The position numbers and the translations under genes were made by a program. 64,000 bases of DNA from Atrichornis clamosus (taxonomy: Eukaryota > Chordata > Aves > Passeriformes > Menuridae), in contig WBMZ01003286.1 in NCBI GenBank assembly GCA_013400975.1, forward strand, positions 124,001-188,000, given 5' to 3'. The notes under the pieces were generated by a model. It searched no databases, was not told the DNA's origin, and worked only from the letters and a program-made list of their open reading frames with translations. Positions 21,373 to 31,165 of the stretch are shown piece by piece. Each line of letters begins with the position of its first letter. The first letter of the stretch is position 1.

Positions 21373-22467
21373 TTCTCCATCACTCTCCCCACTCTTGCTC
21401 TTTCAACTGGAGGTGTTGAGCCTCCCCTTCCTCACTCGGGGTGACGTCTGCACTTTAATTAGCAACTGCCACTTCCCTTGCAGGAAAGTCCTGTAGAGTT
21501 TCATGGCAATGGTACTAATGAACGTCTGTGGAAGTTGTTCCCGAAACATATGGCAGAGAATATTTCTGCGGAGTTTGTGTTGCTGTCCCACCGAATGCTG
21601 TGACGGGGAGATGTTTCCCCGCTTTGCTGTGAAAGTCAAACACTTGTGCAGTCTGTAATATGTCTGTAGGATTTTTTCCATAAAGATGAAAGGTGTGAGG
21701 GAAAAGGAAAGTAATTATTGATCCTTGATTATTGTTTGGCTTTAATGACAAGGAGTCTTGGGCACCAAAGAGGAAAGTCTTTGCCTCCTGGTCCCTCCCT
21801 CCAGTACAAGAAGGTGGGATCTTCTCTGTCATTTCCAGAGATGCCATGAGGCACACAAACATCATGAATTATCCCAAACCCAGAGATTAACCCAACCAAC
21901 ACGGTTTTAGCCCTGTGGTGGTGTATCTTTTGGGGTGAATCATTCCATCTGTTTTGCTCTTTCCCTCCAGACCCCATGGCAGAGCAGAAGCCCCGGTGCA
22001 GCAGGATTTTCCCTGCTGTGGTGGCATGGGAAGAGCTGTTTCCATGCAAACAGCCGCCGTCTCCTGGCACTGCAGTTGTGTTCTTTGGTCCAGGAGTTAA
22101 ATTGCAGGGTTTTTCTGCACCATAATCAGAGTCTGATCTAAACTTTGGGGCTTCTGAGGGGTCCTGCAGAGGCACTGCCTGTTGAGAGAGCGTGGGAGGG
22201 ATGTGCAGGAGCCAGGGCATGTCCCACAAAGTTGCACTATCCCAGGTTTCACTGTGGGTAGAGCCACATCTCTGGCGATGCCAAAGCTTGGCAGCTTGTG
22301 CTGCAAACCCAGAGAAGAGGATTTTCTGTAGCTTTTTGGGCTGGTGAGCAGTGGAGAGCCTCATTTGGAAACGCTGTGATGGGAAGCTTGTTCCGCAGGC
22401 TTGAGTTTCTTCTGAGCTGGTGAAACGCTTGGGTCCCAGGAGAAGCAAGTGACACAGCAGGAGTCTG
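21373..22467. other. Non-coding DNA holding the longest open frame of the window
   Basis: A minus-strand frame of 248 codons spans 21729-22475. Its translation has no recognisable domain, no hydrophobic-core pattern and irregular composition, and no splice signals frame a sub-segment of it. It most likely arose by chance in TAA/TAG-poor DNA. Nothing else is recognised. Confidence 0.4.
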
Positions 22468-22493
22468 TGTGACACTAATCAATTAGTGTCACA
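22468..22493. promoter_or_regulatory. Perfect 26-bp palindrome centred on TAAT-CA-ATTA
   Basis: The left arm 'tgtgacactaat' and right arm 'attagtgtcaca' are exact reverse complements, separated by 'ca'. The centre 'taatcaatta' is a head-to-head pair of homeodomain half-sites two bases apart, a spacing bound cooperatively by homeodomain dimers. The flanking 'tgtgaca' and 'tgtcaca' resemble TALE or T-box half-sites. The symmetry is seen; binding is inference. Confidence 0.55.
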
Positions 22494-22739
22494 TATTTTG
22501 ATTTTCCTGCAAGTCAAAAACTCCACCCTGGTTAAAGGTCAATCATCTGTTGGCTGATGAGCCCAGTGTGGATCACAGGATGCAGTGAGCATATTCAGAC
22601 CCATAATTGCAGCCTCTTGCGGGATCCTCTCACTCTTCCTTTATTTGGGATCCCTCAGTGCTGATGTTCCCGGCTTGCATAAAAATTTTGCAGGGAAAAA
22701 GCTGTTCCCTGTGCACCAAGCCCACTTCTGAAAGATGTT

Positions 22740-22990
22740 GTGTAAGCTACTTGGCGAGCAAGTAACTTTTGCATTTAGACTGTAATTGGCTTTAAATTCC
22801 AAAGGTCCATTGCTAATGATATTCAGAGCACTTTAATTAAAGGGACACTGTCAAGTACTTCCTTTATAGTTTTCCTTTCGCGTGTGCTCTCGGTTGTAAT
22901 ACCGTTTTTTTGGGGTTTTTTTGTAAGCTTGAAGGTAATAATTAAAGTAATTCTCTGCTGATTTTGTCCTTTTCTACTTGGCAAACTTTG
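22740..22990. promoter_or_regulatory. AT-rich block, candidate conserved non-coding element
   Basis: The sequence is AT-rich but not simple. It contains 'gctaatgat' near 22812, the homeodomain-like palindrome 'tttaattaaag' near 22832 and 'aataattaaagtaatt' near 22938. It lies about 250 bases from the perfect palindrome at 22468. Together they could form one enhancer, but conservation cannot be judged from this sequence alone. Confidence 0.3.
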
Positions 22991-23118
22991 ATCCATTATT
23001 ATTTTTCAATGGAGATGAGATTAACACGGCCACGTTTGTTCCGCGATCGTTTCAGTTCAATACGGCCCCGGACTGCGCTGGGAGCTCGCCGCCCTCGTGC
23101 CGGTGGCATCGCTTGGTG

Positions 23119-23176
23119 GTGACATTGATGCTGCTTTGGGGAGGGCAGTGACATTGATGCAGCTTTGAGGGAGCTG
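23119..23176. repeat. Two-copy tandem duplication, 29 bp unit
   Basis: 'gtgacattgatg' followed by 'ctgctttgg' or 'cagctttga' begins at 23119 and again at 23148. It lies in a CpG-containing stretch (23030-23110). It is a local duplication with no known function. Confidence 0.65.
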
Positions 23177-24639
23177 CTGAGGCAGCTGCAGGAGCTCGTG
23201 CTCCACCTTAAAGAGTCCCTGAGCTGCCTTATCCACTGTTGGGAAGATCCCAAATCTTCGGTGAAAGGTGGGGTTTTGAATTCCTCAAAGTGAAATGAAG
23301 ATAAGCCTCTCCTCTCCCTCACTAGGAAAGCCCATCTTTTGTATATGTAACAGTATTTTCTGATGGAAAGAAAATGTATTTGCAAGGTGTCAGCTCATAA
23401 AAGGAGCCATCTCATGATCTAAGTTACAAAGATTCTCAGCTCTAAGCTGTCTCTTCAGTTTTCAACTCCAGACTTAAATCGGGGATGAATAATTTGTCTA
23501 GGACTTCAAACTCCCTGGCTTCCCTGCTTGTTAAAGGGAAATAAACAGGGCTGAAGGATGGCAGCTGACTGTCCTACAGTCGGGGGCTGCTGCAGCAGCT
23601 CTGCTTGCTCTGTGCTCTTCCCTTCCCACGCATCTCCTCCGTCACAGAGCTGGAGGATGCTTGTCCTGCCCGTGGCCTTTGCCCTGCACGCGCTGCCTGG
23701 AGGAAAGCTGTGCTTGTGGTGTGAACATGAACCCGCCAAGGGAGTGGGTGGGATGGAGCAGGAATGTTTTGCCTCTTTCAGGCAGTGATGTGCCTCCCAT
23801 TAGCCTTGGGACCCGTGAGATGGGTCAGGAGGAAAACAGCGACCAACCAAAATTCCTCTGCGTTCACCAGCCGCTCTTTAGTCTTCCCTGGAGCAGCCAA
23901 GTGTGGAGAGTGCTATTTAGATCCGAGAGGATAAGGCAATAACCATTTTAAGAAAGATACTTGCAGTGGGTCAAATTTTAAACAATGAGAGTGTTTCCAC
24001 ATGGCAGCCTCTGCCAATTATTGCTTGTAATTGCTTTCCCTTCGGTGCTGCCTTTGCCCTTTCTCTTTTACAGGAGCTGCTGTCCCCTGTCCACTCCACA
24101 TGGCTTTCTCCCACCTCCTGCTGGGCTGGAGCACATTCTCAACAGGGTTTTTTGCAGACAGTGTAAATGACTTGATTGCACCTAAAGGGATAAAGGGTTC
24201 CTGTGTTATTTGGCAGCTGGTTACTGCAGCAGCAGTGAATTCACACAAGGTTCATGTAGAGGTGTAGCTCAGGTGTAGCTGAGGGAACCAGCAGGTTGTT
24301 TTGTCCATGCAGGGAATGACGGTGCCAGGTGATGTGTCTGAGGGGGATCAGGGCTCTCTGGAGAGTCCTGTGGTACCATGGATGGGGAAGGTCCTGGGTG
24401 TTCAGGTGTTGTAGGAGTGCACAGATCCTGACTGTGGTCAAGCCAAAGGGAGTATTTATGAGCCAGAACAAGCCAGCTGGGCTTTGCATCGGGCTGTAAA
24501 CAACCACAGCACCCTCTCTGAATCCAGCACTGGGAGTTTTGGGAATGCTTCCCTTGGTGTGTGAAGTGACAGCTTATCTCTGTCCTCTGCTGAGCCACCA
24601 GCCCTCGAGGCCACACTCCCATTTAGCCCGTTAAAACTG
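23177..24639. other. Non-coding DNA, nothing recognised
   Basis: Open frames on both strands are short and without domains. No repeat family was recognised. A small duplicated 'aggtgtagct' occurs near 24259-24280. Confidence 0.35.
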
Positions 24640-24900
24640 GCCTTCGTTTTCCCTGCTGAATCAATTTCTCAGTCTTTAAATGGTACCTTCCTTGTGCTAA
24701 TCGTACAATAGGACTACTAATGAATGTCTCAATTATTTAATGTTTGAATCGAGCAATTATTTTCTTGAGGTAGCAAATTGAAGTTTTCAGGAGGAAAAAT
24801 ACCATCTCGACCCCCCCCCCTTTTTTTTAGTGCTACATAATTAAGTAATTGTATAGCCAGTGATTTAATAGCTACAAGATCAGGAGTGACATATTTTATT
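24640..24900. promoter_or_regulatory. AT-rich block, candidate conserved non-coding element
   Basis: Complex AT-rich sequence with several ATTA/TAAT cores ('tgctaatcg' near 24696, 'caattattta' near 24730, 'gcaattattttc' near 24753, 'tgatttaata' near 24861) is interrupted by C10-T8 at 24811-24828. It has the look of a developmental enhancer, but this is unverified. Confidence 0.3.
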
Positions 24901-26019
24901 CATTTTAAGCAGGGAGTGTTTCTCATTTCTCCTGTTTCTGTCTAGGGGCAGCACTTACCACCCTCTGGGAAGGCTGGGGAAGCAGCTGCAAAGCTCCACT
25001 GTTGCCTGTGCCGTGTTTCTATCAGTGTTTAAAGATTTTTCTCTTCTGTGCTGAGCTGCCTCTCCCGTTGGCTGCCAGCGGGTGCTTTCCCGGGAGCCCG
25101 TGGAGGGTTGTTTTGGAGGGATGCTCTGTGGATTTGCTGCCTGTCACCACCACCAGCTTGTGTCCCACCCTCTCCATGTGCACATGGGCTGTGTCTGATG
25201 CACTTGGATGCTCCAATGCTTTTTGGGGCATATTTGGAGGGAGGAGAAGAGCCCAGGCACTGAGTATTATTTAACTGGGAGCTGTTTCTGCACCAGTGAT
25301 GGCAAGACCCTCCCCAGGCAGTGCCATGGTCAGGGGATTTACCTCCCTTCAGAGGAGACACTCAGCTCTGGCACAGAGCATTTGTCACACATCATCCCCG
25401 TCGCGCTGTCGGAGAGACACGCGGAGTGACAGTCGCGCTTGTGAAAACCTCTCTACTTGTTTTAAATAAATAAAGAAGTTAATCACTAGGGAATTACCGT
25501 GCTCAGATGTTGAGACATCCTGGGGATGAAAAGAAGTGTCTAAGGAACAAGAATATTTAGTGTCGACTGAGCTTGTACCTGAATTCCCCTTACTTGTGTG
25601 CGTGTCAGCTGTATGGGGGTATCTGTGCTGGAGAGCAGAAGGGCTGGGTGGTCATCTGGACAAATAATTCACCTTCTCGGCTTGCTTTTCATCCACTGGT
25701 GAGCAGATTGTGGTTTCTTCAGAGCAGGCTGCTGTCGATGGGTAATTTCTGCTAGTGGGACTTGATCTGTACCTTGTTTGTAGGTATATGCTTGGGAGTA
25801 GAGACTTCTGTAGCCATAATGACCTGGTAAAAAATGGATGATGTGTGATATTCTTGTTCTCCTGCCAGAGCCAGAGTCCCGGGCAGGCTGTGATTGCTCC
25901 CTCCTCGGATGAATGCAGCGTTAAGCTGTGCTCCTGGCGTGAGCGTTCGTGACCGTGAAGCCGAAATGGGGCTTTCTTGGCACCATCCCCCAGATTTTAG
26001 ACAAGTTCCCAACTGCACG
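24901..26019. other. Non-coding DNA, nothing recognised
   Basis: No repeat or exon is supported. A minus-strand 'ggtaagtgc' donor-like string sits near 24953-24959, but no acceptor with a pyrimidine tract precedes it at exon distance. Frames at 25002-25274 are open on both strands and show no domain. Confidence 0.35.
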
Positions 26020-26354
26020 GATCGGTGAGAGCGCTGGCAGAGGGGGAGCGCAAATGTGCTGTGAATAGGCGTCGGAGGGAATTCATGAACAGGACCTAAT
26101 TAGCAAATTCCAAGTGGCAGCGCTCTGCGGAGGAGCGGGGCTGGACCGATCCAGTCAGGGTGAGCATCCCACCGGCAGGAGCGGGGCGAGGCAGGGACGT
26201 GCACACAGGAACACGCACGCACCGTGCCGTCTGGAAAAAGCCACTTTCGGAGGAATTAGGCGTGACCTGCACCGGCACATCTCCTGCCCGGCCGTGCCGC
26301 TGCCCGCGGTGACAGAGCCGCTGTCTCCTGTGACAGGGTTAAACTCCTGTGACG
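26020..26354 (+). promoter_or_regulatory. CpG-dense block ending in a strong 5' splice site
   Basis: About 330 bases are clearly richer in CpG than their surroundings (for example around 26045, 26120-26160, 26180-26230 and 26265-26310). The block is followed at 26355 by the near-consensus donor 'gtgagtga'. A CpG island whose far end carries a donor is the usual look of a vertebrate promoter with a first exon. No TATA box or clear start codon is seen, so it might start a non-coding RNA or be a mere CpG cluster. Confidence 0.3.
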
Positions 26355-27523
26355 GTGAGTGATTACTCGCCAGGTGACAAATGAGCCGAGGGCCGCCGTG
26401 GCATTGCAAGTAGTTTTTCAAGGGCTCGGTCTTTTGTTAAAGAAATAGTGACTCGCTTGTAATTATTTAGTTCAAACTTTGTGTCGGGAGCTGCTGCTTC
26501 TGCAGCATCACGTGTCTCCTTCCAGCCACAGCTTCGCCTTTCCCACTGTGTTTGAAGCCCCCTCAGATCAGTCTTAGTGGCCTTACCATCAACCCCTGTG
26601 AAGCCCTGGGGGTGGCACAGCCCTGAGAGGCGGTGGCCACCCTGAAACCCAAACAGCAGTGGTGGTGATGTCTTCACAACCTTTCCCAGGTAGTTTAAAA
26701 TTCTGCTTTCTGGTGTCCTTAGCTAACACGCACATTGTAATTAAGAAGAATTTCCTGTACTCCTCTGGGGCTCGCGAGAAATTTGAGAGCTGGAGGGTTT
26801 TGTGTGTTATGTTAACACGCTTGTTAAAAAGGAGAGGTCTCCTCGGTGGAGCTAAACGGAGCCCAGATACCAGCTGGGACAGCTGTAATGCTGGAGGACC
26901 TTCGGGAAGCACAAGTGTGGGATGGATTCCTGTGTGCAGGAGGGAATGCAGGTATTTGCCAGTGGAAAAGGAGGAGGGGAGGTTAGGATCTTTCACTTTG
27001 GGTACGATTAGTGAGCTCATGTGGCCACAACCAGTGTGTGGGCTGCCCTACCCTCATGTCATCTGGCAGGGCGGCTCACTTCATGGTTGGCACTGAATCT
27101 AGGGAGACCTGGTAGGTGCTAAATGTCCTGGCTCTCCATTCCTGGTTATCCTGAGCCATCAGGCCGTGTGCACAGCAAACCTTCCTGTATAAACCATTGA
27201 AAACATTCTTCAGTCTGGACATGGGTCTGTGTTCCTGAAAGAGTTTAGCTGGTCATTGTGGTGGCTGTGGGATGTCATTTGATTATGAGGTCTGATGGCA
27301 TTTGCTTCCCAAAGCTTCCTGAGAAGCGTTTGTGACTAGGAATTTAGCCCATCCAGGTGCTTGTTGTGAACTCTCTGGCCCTAGGGTCTGATTCCCAAGC
27401 TGTGGAATTGTGGAGCCTGGCCAGGAGGGTGCAAACATCCTGCTAGGTCAGGCATTGTGCTGGTGGCCTGGGGCCTTTCTTTACCTGGAAGGTTTTAGAG
27501 TCAGTCACCACAGGCAGATGTGG
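26355..27523. other. Non-coding DNA, one doubtful minus-strand exon
   Basis: On the minus strand, 26641-26587 is a 55-base segment after 'gtttgggtttcag' and before 'gtaaggcc'. It is open (GGHRLSGLCHPQ...) but unlike any protein I know. Nothing else is recognised. Confidence 0.3.
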
Positions 27524-27889
27524 AATCACAGAATTGTTCAGGTTGGAAAAGATCTTTAAGATCATCAAGTCCAACCAGCACCACCACCATGTTCGCCATT
27601 AAACCACGTCCTCAAGTGCCACCTCCACATGTTTGTTTAACACTTTCAGGGATAGTGACTCCACCACCTCCCTGGGCAGCCTGCTTGAATGCTTTACAAC
27701 CCTATCCATGAAGAAGTTTTCCTAGTATCCAATCTAAACCTCCCTTGATGCAACTTGAGGCCAATTCCTCTCGTCTGTCCCTTGTTACCTGCGAGCAGAA
27801 CCTGGCCCCCACCTGGCTCCAACCTCCTGTCAGGGAGTTGGAGAGAGCAGTAAGGTCTCCCCTGAGCCTCCTTTTCTCCAGGCTGTTTC
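27524..27889 (-). mobile_element. CR1 LINE, 3' fragment, reverse orientation
   Basis: Starting on the plus strand with 'ggaatcacagaattgttcag' (the reversed CR1 tail), the element runs through 'ccaaccagcac', 'cctgggcagcctgcttgaa', 'gaagaagttttcctag', 'ccaatctaaacctccc' and 'gagcctccttttctccaggc'. These are all CR1 3'-end landmarks in the reverse order expected. It is about 366 bp, 5'-truncated, with no intact frame. It reads closer to the consensus than the plus-strand copy at 3349 and may be younger. Confidence 0.95.
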
Positions 27890-30879
27890 AGCTGAAATCT
27901 CAGCACATTGCTGATGTTTGGGCAGAGGAAGGGACTGTTCTTTTCCTTAAGCATCAGCTTGTTTAGGTTTTATTCTTGCTTTCTCTTTAGCTTAGCTTTT
28001 CACAGTAGTTACTGATAGTGTTAGGAGCTAGCCAGGGATTAGGCAGGAAAGAGAAGCTTGGTGAGGCTGCACCTGGGAACAGTCTGCCCTTTCCCGTGTG
28101 GTTCTGCTGCTGCAGTTGTGTACAGCTGTGTGCAGCTGTGCTCCTGCACTGCAGCCCCAAGCCCCCCGGTCGTGTTCCCAGCAGGACTCTTCCCACAGCT
28201 GCGCTGTGGTGGTGAGAAAGCCTGGATTTATGTGTTGTGACTTCCCCTGGCTTCTTCTGCAACTGGTTCCTGCCTCTTGGCTGTGTGTGACCCCTTCCCC
28301 GACACCTCCCTGAGCGTCTCCGCTGCCGCCAGCGCTGGGCGAGCTCCGGAGTGTCCCCAGCCATAACCATTACCAGATGTTTACACGTCTGGAGACGCCG
28401 TCGCCAGGGCTCCGTCTCTTCTGCCTCATTGCATAGGGAGCAGTTGTGCTTTGCAAAGTGAACTCCACTCCCTGAATCAGTCTCTGCGGCCTCGCTGTGC
28501 CGTGCGCTCGCACATCCCAGCAGCCGCTTCCCGAGGTGGGGCACTGGAATGTGCGCTGGGAGCGTCCAGCTGTGCTGGGAGCAGCCAGCTGTGCTCATTG
28601 GCTCTGGTTTGGGCACCTGAGTGGTGGTTTAGGGATGGGGAGTGTCAGAGGGAGGAATGCCATCAACTCCCATCCCCTGCAGTGACTTTTCCCCCAGATG
28701 AGCTCCGTGGGGAGCATGTCTGTAGTGACAGCACGGGGCAGGACAGGCAGTGCCTGAGTGGAGAGAGGTGACCTGCTTTGCAGGGAAGGGACAGCCTGGA
28801 AACGCTCTCTGGTGTGAAAGAAAAAGACAAGACATTGTGTTTTCAAACATTCCCCACATGCAAGGTTTTTGCTTGCCTGTGTCGCAGTGATCTCAATTTA
28901 AATCCTAAATGGATGTGAGTTAAATAACTTCTTGGAGTTGTCATTAAAGGCTCCTTCTCAGGTTTGTTTCTGTTTCTCCCTGAAGCTGAAAGCTGCAGGA
29001 GTCCCTAGTTGTCTTAATTTCACCTTGAGTGTTTTTGGCTGCAGACTTGTGGTGTTTGGCTTCACAGAGATGATAAAATCTAAGATTTCACTCATGAAGC
29101 CTTCACTGTGCTGAAAATCCCTGTTGAATGAGGAGTGCAGGATCAGACCCCTCATTTAGATCAATGGTTCAGGAAGGGGAAAAAAAAAAAGATAGGAACT
29201 TGGAACCTGTGAAGAAAACCTGGCTCGGGGAGAAGGGAGGAGGGGGAGAGCTGAGTTAATGGAAGAGAGATATCTCCAGCCTGGAAATGGATGAAGGGAA
29301 AGGGAACGTATCTCGCTTCGTCCTCCTGGGATTAATTTTGAATATCAAACGCTTGATCTCGAGCCGTTCCTTAGGCAGCCGGTCATGTTTCTGTGAAAGC
29401 TGTATTTTGAAAAGAATTTTTCTGATGCTTTAAAACAGAGGAAAGCAAAGCAAATGACCTTATCCTGCTTTGCATTATGTCACACTCGATGATATTCTTT
29501 TGCAGTACTTGCAGATAGCTTGACACATCGAGGCAGACAGCCCCTTATTATTAAATCTGTTTGCAAATGTGCTCAGATTGCCCTTCACATCCACCCCTGG
29601 TTATGAGCGGTGGCAGCCCGTGTCTGCAAATCCCAGGTCCCCACAAACACCCACCTTCTCCCCGCCTCTCCAGTGAGCTTGTCAACACTTTAGGAATTAA
29701 TAAAGTGTCCTACGGGAAAAGGAAAGGGCCTTCTTATCCCCCGCCTGGGAGGGATGAAAGGTGATGCCTTTTTTCTGTGGGTTCTCCTCATCCACGGGTT
29801 CCCTGGGCTCCTCGCTGAGCTGCTGACCGTAGGAACGTTCCCGTGCAGCACCCTGTGGCCGGCACTGAGGGACCCAGCCCCCGTTCAGCTGTGTCATGTC
29901 TCCCTCCGGGTCACATCAGGCCAGCGACGCTGCTTTTTGCGGCCGCTGAAAGCTGAATCAATAGTGCCTCACGCTGCTGAGCCGGGCTATTGCTGCAGCC
30001 CATCCTCTCCGCATGCTGCAGGGATCCTGCTTCCTGCAAAAGGCCGCGTTGTTTGTTCTGATTTCCAGCCTTTCCCGAGAAATCCGCTGTGCAAAGCACC
30101 CCCGCCGTCAGCATCACCTGATTTGCCTCCAGCAGCAGCCATTGCAGGGACACAGGGAAGCCTGGCTTCCTCAGGAGCTGCGGGGAAAAGTTCTGCCAAG
30201 AGAAAACGGAGGGAAAATTTCCTTTCCTGAATCCAGGCCCTTGGTAATTGGCCTAAAACCTCTATGAGGAGCTGTCATTAAATAAATGCCAGGCTGTCCA
30301 AAGGCACAAATGGGAAAGACTTCCAGGGGCTTTGATTTAGCCTCAGTTCAGATCCTAACATATTTTTATCCTACAAGCAGTGCTTTGGGCTTCGATATTT
30401 GTGCTGACATCTGATGCTATTGCAACACACCTGATAATCCCTGTGACCAGGAGAATTGCTCCCTGCATCCCTGGGAGCTCGTGGCAAAGGTGCCCAGGGC
30501 AGTTTGGGCATTTCTGCTGAGACATTGTCTGTTCCAAATTTCTTGGCTTTCAGTGTCAGTGAATTTGTGCTTTTTCTTATGGGAGGATGAATAAAAGGCA
30601 GCACTTAACCATGTTTTTTTGTTTTGCAATGTTTATCTCCTTTCTCATCCTCCTCTTGAATGATCCACCCCCAACTTTTTTGTTTGGTATGGAAATATGT
30701 TTAGGACCAGATTTTTGTCATTGTTTTTTTCCTATCCCTTCTACATACATCTGTCTTTCCAATGCTGAAGACAATATTGCAAGTTGAGAATGTTGTTTTC
30801 TTCCATGAAAGCACCACAATATTTTCATTTACTGTTCTCTCTCCCTTTCTCTCCATGTCTTGCTTTCTTGGCCACCATT
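27890..30879. other. Non-coding DNA, nothing recognised
   Basis: GC-rich stretches at 28080-28560 and 29740-30240 produce long overlapping frames on both strands (209 codons minus at 27987-28616; 158 codons plus at 29754-30230), without domains. 28098-28160 is locally repetitive, with 'cagctgtg'-like strings. No retroelement is recognised. Confidence 0.35.
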
Positions 30880-31165
30880 GTCTGTTGATCCGATGTTTTT
30901 GTTAAGTTGTCCAGAATGATATGTGGGTTTTTTTCCTTCCCCTGAGTGGTTACAATTTAGAATCCATCAATGTGTATGAGTTGTTGGAAATGTTGCTCTT
31001 GATAGGCATTACCTTGTACTTGTCTGTATTAAATTTCAGCTGTCATTGTTTTCTTAATTGCCTGTGTTAGATAATGTTGAATTTCCCACAGTCCTCTCCT
31101 CCTGACTAAAATGAATAGCATTTGTATCACAAATGCTTCAAACTTGACACCTTTTTTTCCCCATG
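30880..31165 (-). mobile_element. Ancient CR1-type LINE remnant, reverse orientation
   Basis: The plus strand reads 'aagttgtccagaatgat', then 'attaccttgtacttgtct', 'tattaaatttcagctgtcat', 'gaatttcccacagtcct', 'gaatagcatttgtatcac' and 'aatgcttcaaacttgacacc'. This is the order of a widespread old CR1 lineage (the L3/reptile CR1 type), whose reversed sequence reads '...CATTTGTCTACATTGAATTTCATCTGCC...'. It is much more diverged than the other CR1 pieces here and probably predates birds. Confidence 0.65.

Noticed and set aside
21729..22475. 248-codon minus-strand open frame, the longest in the window
   Set aside because: No recognisable domain, irregular composition, no start context or splice boundaries; long frames are expected by chance in stop-poor GC-rich DNA.
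26587..26641. 55-base minus-strand exon candidate with good splice signals
   Set aside because: Too short, peptide unrecognised, and similar site pairs are expected several times by chance in 128 kb of strand.
27987..28616. 209-codon minus-strand frame
   Set aside because: Low-complexity His/Arg/Gly and Cys stretches with no protein-like pattern, in GC-rich DNA open on both strands.
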